In this document: one piece after another, positions 48,270 through 58,768 of the stretch | Numbering within the stretch: position 1 is the stretch's first letter | Layout: every line of letters starts with the position of its first letter | Assembly: GCA_963920765.1 (NCBI GenBank) | Contig: OY987248.1 | Coordinates: 1,307,001 to 1,371,000 of the forward strand | Reading direction: 5' to 3' | Source of the DNA: Ulota crispa | Lineage: Eukaryota; Streptophyta; Bryopsida; Orthotrichales; Orthotrichaceae | DNA length: 64,000 nucleotides | Position numbers and translations under genes: made by a program | Notes under the pieces: generated by a model | Told to the model about the DNA's origin: nothing | Databases searched by the model: none | The model's input: the letters and a program-made list of their open reading frames with translations, nothing else

Positions 48270-49177
48270 CCCTTTAATGACCACACCCATTTTCACAGAA
48301 TCCATTGAAAACAGGGGCTGTAAGCTTAGATTTGGGAATTGACTCAAATATGGACCCATTTTCAATAATCCAACCGTACAAATGGGAATTACACCTTGTT
48401 TACTGTAAAGCACCAAAATTTTAGCTAAATGTACCATTGGAGGTGAAATATTATAATGATTGAGTGAGCCATATGCGGAAAATCTCTTGTGTTTCATTCT
48501 TGTTTAGTTTTGAATGTTAACCTTTCATGCAAACTTTGATTGAGAAGAGCCTTACATTTCTAGAAAGCAGGGTTTCCCACCTTTCCAACAAGACTAGTTT
48601 CACACAAAATAGACAAAAATAGCAATCACAAGGTGTAGCTAAGTGGACAAAAATGGTCAAAAAACCCACTTTCTTTGCTACCCTAAAACGGTTCTACAAG
48701 AAATTTGATAATTATTCTGGAAAATCCAATTGGTGAAAACAATCAAGAATTGGCCTTAAATGTAAGATGACAAATTTCAAAGCCAAAATGACTACAACAT
48801 TTCAGTAGATCTTCACATACTACCATTATACTACTACCATATATGAAGAAATACAAGTGTATTTCTTAAGCAATTTGAAATTTTTTAGAATTATGCAATT
48901 GAAATTTGACATTCTTCTTGCATACTTGAGGTATTGTGTTGTTGCTTTGATCCATCTTTGACAAAAAAATGGATACATATTTTGAAGCCATGCCATATAA
49001 ACACCATTATTTATCAACTCACATACCCAATTGCATTGTTATTTTTTTAGATGGATGTAAAATTCTTGTGATCACATGCGTACTTCAAGACCAAATTCCA
49101 AATTATTGAGCAATTTCAACCTACAGGCCAAAAACTACTCCCAGCGACCAAAATATGGTCGCGTGGTCCTTAAAGGG
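48270..49177. mobile_element. TTAA piggyBac-like element inserted in the satellite, 908 bp
   Basis: Left CCCTTTAATGACCACACCC after a decayed target (TGAA), right the inverse of CCCTTTAAGGACCACGCG followed by TTAA (49178-49181). Satellite units lie directly on both sides, which fixes the borders. Termini resemble those of the 5.7-kb element more than the CCCCTAAAGG group. Confidence 0.78.
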
Positions 49178-49310
49178 TTAACATATAGATATTGAGTCTG
49201 GCATATGGATGTTGAGTCTAGCATATGAATGCTCACTTCGGCATATGGATGTTGGATCTAACATATGGATACCAATTTTAGCCTATAGGTGCTGATATTA
49301 GCAAAATTAT
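49178..49310. repeat. Satellite array, distal part
   Basis: Continuation of the 22-bp array (TTGAGTCTGGCATATGGATG and variants) after the TTAA element. Confidence 0.8.
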
Positions 49311-50352
49311 GATAATCAAGTTGTGCTATTTAACTCATACATTGTGATTAAATATGTATCTTTGAGCATGGTGATGTGTTTATTTTGCCAAAAGCTAATT
49401 AAAAAATAGAGATATTTAGTTTACTAAGTTTGGTCATGGTCACCCAAGCATTCAAATCTCCATTGAAGGAACTTTGAACTTTTTAAAGATATTTGTTACA
49501 AGGAGAGATGTATGTATGAATGTCTCCTACATATCTATGCAATCAAATCTCAAAAATTCACCACTCATGTCTTTTAATCAACTTTCTTGTAAAACCATGA
49601 TTTTGACACAAAACAATTTACCAAAAATAGGGTTTTGGTTTTCAACAACCACAATTTGGTAAGGTTGATTGGGATTGCATAAGAATCAAATACCAATAGT
49701 GTGAGAATAAAATACCATATAATTTTTTTGTTATACAAACTTGTTTGCAATGCAGAATGAGCAATTACGTAACAATACTTCCTGGTACTATACAGTTAGG
49801 CAAAAAGTAAGTCTATTTAACATCATTTCAGAAAACCAAAGATAAACAAAAAGCCATGGTAGTACTGGTCAATCAAGTGGCATCAAGCAAATTTCTATGC
49901 AATTTGTATATTAGAGCATTAATTTAGGAAGCTTCAAGAAACAATCAAGACTAAAAGATGTTATTTGACTTAATAATTTACAAGTATATAAAATTTATAT
50001 TTTGAATTTCTTGTTTGTTGTCCTCCTATCCTGTGCTATAGAAACGACAAATCTTGTAAAGGTTCATTCATCCAATATCACATGATTCCATGAATTATTA
50101 TGCAAGGGTCAGTCAGCCTGGCCTGTGGACAAAGACCAGGTTGGCTTCAAAAAAACAAATGACTAAAGTAGTGAAAAATAATGTTTCAAAAATGCCTTTT
50201 TTTTAATAATAATTATTTTTACAAAGAAACACAAAGGAGTTCACGAGAGATTCAACATGGTGAACTCAACAAATATAAAAATATAAAAATCGTTTGACTT
50301 GGATGTGGTCGTGGTGGAGGTGATGTTCACCTACGGTATTTGCCAAAAATGG
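49311..50352. other. Gene-free stretch
   Basis: AT-rich, no recognisable gene or paired repeats. Confidence 0.3.
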
Positions 50353-50699
50353 CACTACTCTAATAATGTTATTTAGTGTTGGCAACACTAATTACAAACC
50401 TCAACACTAAATGTCAACAATTCTCATAATGTTATCAATATGAAATGTCAACATATACACTATTTATACACTATTTGTTAACTACAATAAAATTTTGGAA
50501 TGTAATTTTTTTACAAGTTTACATTTAGTGTTAGAAATTGGTTTATTTTTATTACAACAAATTGAATTAAATTTTTGAGTTCATATCTAAACAACTAGGC
50601 GACTCTAAATGCAAACTAGTTGAGATTTAGAGTGAGTGAAGTAAAAGTGTAGGTAACACTATCTATAACATAACACTAAATACCATTATTAGTGTAGTG
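50353..50699. mobile_element. Possible CACTA-like MITE, 347 bp
   Basis: Begins CACTACTCTAATAATGTTAT and ends with the inverse of CACTACACTAATAATGGTAT; a TTTAGTGTT motif follows inward on both arms. The CACTA start fits the CACTA (En/Spm) group, but no 3-bp target duplication is visible. Confidence 0.6.
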
Positions 50700-50858
50700 T
50701 ATAAGGGTGAACTTTCCTACGGCATTGGAACCACTAAAATTAGTAGGAGCAGCTTCAAGTTGATGGAAGCTACAAGGCAAAGAAAGATTCAACAACAAAA
50801 GAGGATACAAAGGAAAAGGAGGCCACAATACCCTCATGCTTACAAAGTTAATCCTTAA

Positions 50859-51763
50859 CCCCTAAAGGACTAGACCCTCTTTTTTAGAAACACAGCGATT
50901 TTGGGCAGGTACTAGTGGTTGGAGTTTTTCATACTTTAGACTGAAGTTTTAAGAGGATGTGGGGACGAGGTTTATCTTTCATGTGCACTAAATTTCATGA
51001 CATTTGGAGTTATGAGTAAAAAGTTATGGCCTCATATATTGTTTTTTACGTTTGTCAAGCAGCCTGGGCAGATTTTTAAAAATCACTTTTTCCAAAAAAA
51101 AAATTAAAATTGGTTGAGGAGATTTATGTGAATGTAGGAAGTTTTGAATCGTTCCATTTTGATCAACAAGATGAAAGTTATAAGGATTTTTAGTTTGCAG
51201 GCAGTTGTGGATTCACTACTCTAAAATAAACTCTAAAGTCTTTTATTTTACTCAATTTTCAACATTTTGGAAAAAAAACAAAACCAAAGGATGTAGATTG
51301 TTATTACAACATTACAACCATTGGGATTGGCAATTTTCATTTCTAGAATCAAATTCTTAACAATATTGTGTTTTGATCATTCTCTACTTCTTTTTACTTA
51401 CTAATTTTTTTCCATATGTTATACAATTCCAAATGATTTGAAACTTTTTTGACATATGCTTTATTTAGGTGGAATAAGGATTTAGTGAAGCACCACCCAC
51501 TTGGCCTTTCTTCCTTAGGAATTTCACCTTTTGAAGGGTAGCTGCCTGGTTTTTCACATGACGTTTTTGAATGATCAAACCATTCTAACTTCCAATCCAC
51601 GCAACGGAAAACTTTGAATTTTTTTTCACATCTTCTAAAACTATTCTTCTACAAGATCCTGTAGTCACATATGCATAAAAATGTTTTTGTTTTCAAATTT
51701 GGTTGATGCTCTAAAGGCAATTTTGGAGAGTTTTGGTGAAAACTTTGCTTGGACCTTTAGGGG
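50859..51763. mobile_element. TTAA-flanked piggyBac-like element, 905 bp
   Basis: TTAA at 50855-50858 and 51764-51767. Left CCCCTAAAGGACTAGACC, right inverse of CCCCTAAAGGTCCAAGC. Near full-length homologue of 38403-39319. Its right TTAA is also the left TTAA of the next element. Confidence 0.85.
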
Positions 51764-51767
51764 TTAA

Positions 51768-52413
51768 CCCCTCACAGCCCAAGGAGCCCAAACCAGGCCT
51801 CTTTGAATTTTATTCAGAGATTAGTAACCTTTTTTCAAGATTTTTTTTAGTGGTTGTTATTTTATTTAAATTCTTATTAAAGTCTAGTTTCAACATTAGG
51901 AGTTTGATTTTGAAAATGAATTAATATGATTTGTTTATTCAAGTTTTTGTGCAAGGGTGTCCATTGCAAATCTTCACTTTCTAGTGTTGAAGGTTCTTGG
52001 AAATGAGCCTTAAGTACACTAGAACTTGGAGAAAAAATTACATTAAAAATTCAATTCAAAAAATTGTTTAATAGATTTTGAGAAGCCGTAAATTGATTGG
52101 GGTTATGCATGTTATATTTTACATACTCATATTTTTTTGGTACCCTCAATTTTAGGTTTAAGATGCAAAAAGCGGATTGAAAGATTTCAAATCACTTTCA
52201 TAGTTTCAACACCCTCTTGATCAAATTTTATGATCTTTCAATCCATAAATGATACTGTTGTGATTTCTTTTCCTATGTGATCTATAACATGTCTACTTTG
52301 AATTTGTACAATTGCGCTTCAGAGAAAATTAATAAGATTGATCAAAATGCTGGTATTTGGTTCACTTTCAAGCAAATTCTGAAATACTCAAAAATACCAT
52401 GGCCGGTGAGGGG
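51768..52413. mobile_element. TTAA-flanked piggyBac-like element, 646 bp
   Basis: Starts CCCCTCACAGCCCAAGG directly after the TTAA shared with the preceding element; right end GGCCGGTGAGGGG then TTAA (52414-52417). Inverted homologue of 8316-8960, of practically the same length. Confidence 0.82.
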
Positions 52414-52869
52414 TTAAATGCGGAAGAAGACTTTTTTTGGTTCCTTGTATAACAAAAAAATATCCTTTGTATGATGAGAAAAACCTGTTTTTCATTTCAT
52501 TCTTTTTAGAAGTGATCATAAGTATGTACATGGTCCATCATGGAAGGCAAAAACAACCTCCCCAAATGCACTCATATTTTTGGGTAACCTAATTGATAAG
52601 AAGATTCACAAATATGCTATTAAAGGGTGTCAAACCTTTGATTTTTAAAGGTTTTGGATAACTGTATCAAGAAATTTACTCAAAGTTACTAGGTGGTGTT
52701 CAATCTACAAAGTTATCACTCTTGCAAAGCTTCACAATTCACAAACTACTTGATAAAAATTTCAATAAATCTTCATAACGTATGTATAGGATGTCACAAA
52801 AATTGATGTTGTGATATTATAATGGGACATATGTGATATTACAAAGGTCATTATGAATGTATTTATAAT

Positions 52870-53040
52870 ATCACACAAAGTGGAGATGTGATATTAAAGA
52901 GGTTAGGATGTGAAATTATAAAGATTAGTGTTACTACTAATCATACTACTAAAATCTCAATTATCTCTATAATATTACATCCTAACCTCTTTAATATCAC
53001 ATCTCCATTCTCTATGATATCATGGATACAATCCACGGGG
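52870..53040. repeat. Hairpin-forming inverted repeat
   Basis: GGAGATGTGATATTAAAGAG (about 52882) and the following GTTAGGATGTGAAATTATA are mirrored at about 52970-53011 (ATATTACATCCTAACCTC, TTTAATATCACATCTCC). Arms of about 40 bp around a loop of about 50 bp. Followed by CCACGGGGAGTGCACTCCC, whose inverse (AGTGCACTCCCCGTG) occurs at 54114. Confidence 0.7.
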
Positions 53041-54113
53041 AGTGCACTCCCTTTTTATTTATTGTACACATGCAATCAAATGAAGGGTTATTATAATTGC
53101 CTTGGTCCTAAATTTTTGACATGACTTTATAAAAAGTAAGCATCATTGAAATGGGTGTGGGCTCTTTATAAATAATCAAGGGTATGGCATAATAATGAGA
53201 ATTATAAATTTTTTAGTTGTACAATAGCCTTGCCAATATTCAAAAAAATAAAATCTACACTTTTATTGGATATATTTTAGTTATTTAATGGTTAGCTGAA
53301 GTATCCCATGTTTTGAGTATGACAAAGTATTCCATGTTTAATTGATCCCTATCCAAGTATCTAATGTCAGCTTTATTTAGCAGTAGCTTAGGTTTGTAGG
53401 GTTAATAAATGATGTACATGTAATGATACGGGATTGGACATGTGGATGAAGCTTTCGTTGTTGTTCATTTACTAGCTTGTTGCTTGGGCTTAGGATTAGC
53501 GTGGGGTTTGAGGGTTGGGTCGTGCTTTAGCAACTCTTGCTTGCACGCTTGAATGTTTTGTGGTTTTGATTGCACGGTTTACCTCAGAGTCTTTAATGCT
53601 TTCTGTTTGCTCGCGATTTTTGGACTTTATAAAGGTTCAGGTGCAATGCTATCTTTGCACACGGATTCATTTCCCACATTTTCTCTAATTTTTTTGCCTC
53701 ATCAAGTTACAAGGGGTTTGTGGTTGAAGTGGAATGGGTTTCACTGCTTTTTCCTTCATCCTATATTGAATTTACAAATATGCTTTTAGGTATACTATAT
53801 GATTTTCCATACTTTATGTTTTCTCTCAAATTCTTGTTTGAAGTATTATATGATTGGTTAAAATTTATGTTTTGAAGTGTTTGGTCTTCAATTACATGTG
53901 TGTAATTTTGTTTGCATCATTGTGTATTTATAATGAACATAGGGTATATAAAAATATCACAAGAACTTAATTCAAATGAAGCCTAGGGTACATGAAATTG
54001 TCAAAATTTAGAAATTTAGGTAAATATAGCCCTACATAAATCAATTTTTTTTACCTACATAGCCCCCATCTTATATGGGCTTGAACGCATGTTACCCACA
54101 AACATCATGTATA

Positions 54114-54235
54114 GTGCACTCCCCGTGATATAATCAGAGTGAGCTTTGTAATACCACATCCTACCCTCTTTAATATCACATCCTACCCTCTTTTATATCA
54201 CATCCTACCCTCTTTAATATCACAAAATTGCCTTA
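54114..54235. repeat. Tandem repeat, unit about 23 bp, three to four copies
   Basis: CACATCCTACCCTCTTTAAT and variants are repeated from about 54165 to 54230, preceded by AGTGCACTCCCCGTGATATA. The unit is related to the arms of the hairpin at 52.9 kb. Confidence 0.8.
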
Positions 54236-55154
54236 ATTAGAATTTAGGATTTAGTTGTGAGAGGATGTTAGCGTGCTAGAAGAGAGTTACAAGATCACTT
54301 TATAACTTTTATAAAGAGTGGCCATAACTAGTTTGAGTTGTCACCCACCTCTAGAGGCGAGTGATAAAGTTATCAAACTTTATAACTTGAGAAAAGTGAT
54401 TGAGTTATGGGATGAACCTTGCTAGAGTTGTTCAAGAGAAAATACCAAGGTTTGACACCCACTATTAGGTCCCACGTCATTATAAGGAATTTGGACCCAA
54501 GAAAAGGCTATGAGTTTGGATGTTCCCAATGCTGGGAATCAGCCACTGCTGCCTGCTGGTTGTCAAAAAAATATATTAAAAAATACATATAGATTAAAAA
54601 AATCAAAAAAAGAGTCAAAAAGTAGTTTTTTTCCCAAAAATAAATAAATAATAATAATATATGAAGTAGTTGCCCTAATGTCATGTCATACTATTGCAGA
54701 TTGCTTATGTAGAAGTGTTGTGGAGTGTTCCCAAAGTTCTCATAATTTTGGGGGAAGGGGCCCATTCTTGGGTCCAAATCCCTTCTAATGTTTCCTTTTT
54801 TCTCAGAAGGGAACGCTGTCAATTTGGTCAGTTTTCATAAATTTGGACACTTCTCTATCAATTTGGACACATTTAGTCAATTAGAACGTGTCAATTTGGA
54901 CACTATTTCCTTGTAGCTTGCAATTTTCATGAAGACAACATGTATTATTGACTTATGCAACTATTGGAAATAATACTGTAATGGGTGAACACTTGCCACA
55001 TCATTATAAAGCATTATAGAGCTTTTGTAAAGGGAGCTATTATGACCAATCCAACATTAGGAGTTAAGGATTGCACATGGTGTGTCCATGCTTCAACCTT
55101 GAACCACCAATGACCAAATTCAACACTATGCACACTATTCATATGTATTTTTAA

Positions 55155-56694
55155 CCCCTAAAGGACCAAGCACGGGTTTTCTCAAAAAACACTCAAAATT
55201 GTCATTTTTAGTGATTTGATCCCAAAAAACCTTTTACAAAAAAGATCAAATCTAAACTTAGGATCTTGTAGTAGACTCATTCAAAAACATACCATAAAAA
55301 TGTTGTGAAATTTGACTATACGGAACAAGAGATATAATCCTCAGGGAGATCACTAGCTTATGTCTTAGGAACCACATGAGTTAAAAGATAGGGTCCATTT
55401 AATTCAAAGGACAAAAAAATTATATAATATGTAGAGCTACTATAGGGTTTACAAAATACTATATATTTTAATATATATAAATTAGGGTATGTAAAAACAT
55501 TAGGTAGTAGGATTTTTTATTAATAAGTGAGCCTTGACATATAGGGGTTGTAAAAAAAATAACCATTGTTTGTTGCTCTCCATGTTAAATTGTTTTAAAT
55601 ATATGTCATAGAATTGAGAAATACAAAAACTTGTTAATAGAACTTTCCACTTGGACAATAGCCCATTAATTCATTTTCTTGTTATTGGTTTCATGGTGAA
55701 TATCATGTGTGTATATGTAATAAAAAGATTATTTTTTTGATGAATAATGGAGATAAGATAAAGTTGGATAAACAAAATTTATACATAGAAGAGCCCGATT
55801 TAAACTCAAGTAAATGAATTCATAAAAAACAGAGGGTACTAGAAATATGACCTACGAAGCTTTCTATATAAAAAGATGGTCACTTTAAATACCGTAATTT
55901 AGATAAATAGCTCTACATCAAATACCCTTTTAACTCATGTGTATACTATAAAACTACAAGGAGTGATCTCCCCAAGATATGATCATCTAAAGGTAGTACA
56001 TAAAGTTTTTTTACCCCTACCCAAAATTTTTAGGTGCCTTTGACCACATGTGGTGAATTTTTTTGCACTATATGTGCTGAAGAGATTTGTCTAACATGCT
56101 CTAGATCATGTTAGGCATATCTCTCCAAGTTTTTGTGATCAACCAAGACATGAAACAAACCCTCCATGGCCCTGCATTGCAAACATGTGCTTGAAATTCA
56201 CACTACATTGAGGTTTTTTGCCATCCAAGTTTCCTAAAGATATATTAAAGAATAAAAAAATCCAAGCGGTGGATTGGAAGAGTTTAGCTTCATTGACAAT
56301 CTCAAGAAAGAAAATTGGAAAAAATCTAAATCTCTAGTAGCTATTGCAATTTGAAGGTTAATGTATTTATCAAATATAATAATGTAATTATTTAGTACAC
56401 TATTGTTTTGGATAAATTCCAATGAAGGGTCATCTCTTCATTGGTTCCCTTTGGGAGATGTCAACAAAAAAATGCATGCCCAAGTTGCCCCTCCAACTAA
56501 AATTCACATGTTTACCCTTATAACTTTTGAATTGTAAATTGTAAATCAGAATTTAGTAAAAATTATTCTCCCACTTAACTCTTGCAAAACTCTACCTTTG
56601 AAGAAAAAATCATAAAAATTAATCATAAATTGTAGTAGCATGACCCTGCCCAAAATCCCATTAGCCCCAGTGGGGACCAGTGGTCCTTTAGGGG
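55155..56694. mobile_element. Pair of TTAA-type ends, 1.5 kb apart
   Basis: Left TTAA|CCCCTAAAGGACCAAGC at 55151 and right inverse of CCCCTAAAGGACCACTGG with TTAA at 56695-56698. The subterminal part of the right end (GGGATTTTGGGCAGG, inverted) matches the left part of 32886-33801. The pair may be one element with later insertions, or the outer ends of two broken elements. Confidence 0.5.
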
Positions 56695-56698
56695 TTAA

Positions 56699-57933
56699 GC
56701 TTCTGAAAAATAATGGGGTATAACATTTATGTTGTGACAGAAGTTCACAAAAAGTGTATATTTGATATATTCCTTAACATATAAATCAAACTTCAGGCTT
56801 ATTATTTCTGGCAATAAAAAGTGCCAGTTCAGTCATTGTATACCACATTACCACCAGTCCACTACTACGATTGATGAATGTTAAAGCGTGTACGAGGAGC
56901 AGAAGATGATTGAATTTTGTCTGGAAGCATGTGCCGTAACTTTAGTTTGGCAGCACTCAACTCCGCCTCAGCTGCACTGTGGTAGCTAGCTAGCATAGCT
57001 TTGGCCATGTCTGACTGCCTGCCTGCCTGCCTGACGAGCGTAAAGCCAGGAATGGCCGGTGGAACGCATAGAGCAGGCAAGCGAGGGGGTTCACTGGCAC
57101 AACAGGAATGCATCTTCATGAATGCGCTCCGGCCATGTGCAGACCATATCAGAAGAAACTTGTGCCGGATTGAAGATCACCTGGACGCCTCTACTGTAAG
57201 TTACATTCCCCTTGGCTAACTGCAGTAATCAATAGCATTAACTTCAAAAGCGAGAATTTCCCGTTTCCAGCCTCTCAACTCTAGCTTCTAGCAGTGCCGG
57301 TAGTTTGTACTCTTTCGTCGTCGTTGTGGTTGGAGCTAGCTTGGAGGGATGCACTTGTTCTGTATGACGATCACATTCTTTTCCTTCTGTTGCAATCACG
57401 AAGAAGAAGACCTTACTATGTCGCTATAGTCTGGAGCTTTAGCACTTTTCCAGCGAGAGAGACGACGTTGGTGTTGCCTACAGGTGCAGCCTTTGGTAAT
57501 TTTTACAAACTTCTTAGTTTTGTTACTTGTATGCACAGATGATTATGCTTGTCAAATGTTGCAGTTTTGAGTATGTTATGTACGCGAGTGTTGGACCTTT
57601 CCATGGACTATCTTGGCTGTTTTTCTCTTGCTAAGCTTTCAAAGGAATTTTTTGAGTGGTTTCTCTGTTTTTGATATTTGGTTTGGTGAGTGAAGGTACG
57701 AGGCGATCGATAGTGAATGGGGTCAAGCTGCAAGGTTGGGTGTATCCATTGAGAGTGAGATTCATGGAGTAGTTGCAGGAGGAGGAAAGGTCCGGAATTT
57801 GGATGGTGGACATGGGCGAGGGATCGCAATGGCGCAATAACCACGTGCAACTCTCTTTGCATTGGCGATTAGAGAGTAACATATACTCATGAAAGTTGGG
57901 TTTAGTCGTTGGCTATGTCGGAGCTAGAGGAGC
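56699..57933. promoter_or_regulatory. Upstream region of the ATL gene
   Basis: More balanced base composition than the flanks, with a CTGCCTGCCTGCCTGCCTGA run at 57015. Short open frames on both strands show no domain. Probably promoter and leader of the gene at 57934; no element can be fixed. Confidence 0.3.
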
Positions 57934-58479
57934 ATGAATTCCAGCAACAACACCGCCACAATGCAGGTGAGCCTGAGCAAGGTGGGGTTAGGGTACGGCA
58001 TTGCTATTGCGGTAGGCATCCTGGTGCTGGTGTCAACCATTATGCTGGCGTCTTACGTGTGCGTCCGCGTGCACCAAACCAGCCATGGCAGCGGCACGTC
58101 GAGCTCCGCTGCGACGGCGGCGCAGCACTCGGACCCGGGGCTGGGCGCCGTCGACGCGAGCGAGTGGGCGACCAGCGGTCTGGACCAGGTCACGGTGGAG
58201 TCGTATCCCAAACTGGTGTACTCGGAGTCGCAGCCTGTGCAAGACCCGTCGTGCTCGATTTGTCTGGGGGATTACAAGGACGGTGACATGCTACGCATGC
58301 TGCCGGAGTGCCGGCACATGTTTCACGCGCCCTGTATCGATGCTTGGCTGCGCTTGCACGCGTCCTGCCCCATGTGCCGCACCTCGCCTTTGCCGTCTCC
58401 TTTGGCCACGCCCATCTCCACTCCCCTGTCCGAGCTCATCCCGCTGGCTCGTCACCAGGTCCGCCATTCCCACTCCTAA
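57934..58479 (+). CDS. ATL-family RING-H2 E3 ubiquitin ligase, membrane-anchored
   Basis: Intronless, 181 residues, as usual for ATL genes. Order: short N-terminus, one hydrophobic segment (about 21-44), the GLD motif (82-84, GLDQVTVESYPKLVY), then a RING-H2 finger with C107, C110, C126, H128, H131, C134, C145 and C148. The spacing C-x2-C-x15-C-x-H-x2-H-x2-C-x10-C-x2-C and the Trp at 138 are exactly those of the ATL group. The finger recruits an E2 enzyme and transfers ubiquitin to targets at membranes; targets cannot be predicted. GC content is much higher than in the surroundings, which is a property of the gene and not proof of transfer. The ATG at 57934 is in the frame of the finger; a nearby ATG at 57909 opens a different frame that does not encode it. 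Confidence 0.93.
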   Translation: MNSSNNTATMQVSLSKVGLGYGIAIAVGILVLVSTIMLASYVCVRVHQTSHGSGTSSSAATAAQHSDPGLGAVDASEWATSGLDQVTVESYPKLVYSESQPVQDPSCSICLGDYKDGDMLRMLPECRHMFHAPCIDAWLRLHASCPMCRTSPLPSPLATPISTPLSELIPLARHQVRHSHS

Positions 58480-58480
58480 G

Positions 58481-58768
58481 GGCATCTCCAACGGTGACTC
58501 CAACACGCTCCAACACGCTCCAAAACTGTCTACGTCCCCTCTCAAGACACTTTGTCCTACCATGTCTAGCAAGGGCCCTTCAAGGCACTATTCATCATTA
58601 TTGATTCAAAGTTTAGTGAATTGTATCGTCTGTGGTCATTTGATTATTTATGGGGCATGTTGGACCTTTTTGAAGAGCATGGGTGGAGATCAAGAGGCTT
58701 GGCTTGATGGCTATCCAAAACAGATGGAAAACTTCGAAAGAGCCCGGATGGCTGGAGATACTCTAAGT
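58481..58768 (+). mobile_element. Non-autonomous DNA element directly after the ATL stop codon
   Basis: Starts GGGCATCTCCAACGGTGACT two bases after the ATL stop; a degraded inverse (CCGGATGGCTGGAGATACTC) closes near 58764. The interior matches the minus strand of 717-1570. The terminal GGCATCTCCAA is common among small plant DNA transposons, perhaps PIF/Harbinger-like; I am not sure. Confidence 0.45.

Larger units (their letters stand above)
52418..55150. other. Gene-free stretch with ATATCACATCC-type repeats
   Basis: No gene recognised. Two repeat blocks are given separately. GTCAATTTGGACAC-like units lie at 54817-54902. Confidence 0.35.

Noticed and set aside
47121-49310. Regularly spaced repeats resembling a CRISPR array
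   Set aside because: Units follow one another without unique spacers, they are diverged, and the genome is a plant nuclear one. It is a satellite.
57909-58286. Alternative plus-strand frame overlapping the ATL gene
   Set aside because: Gives an Arg/Gly-rich peptide, typical of a GC-rich gene read in the wrong frame; the RING-H2 frame starts at 57934.
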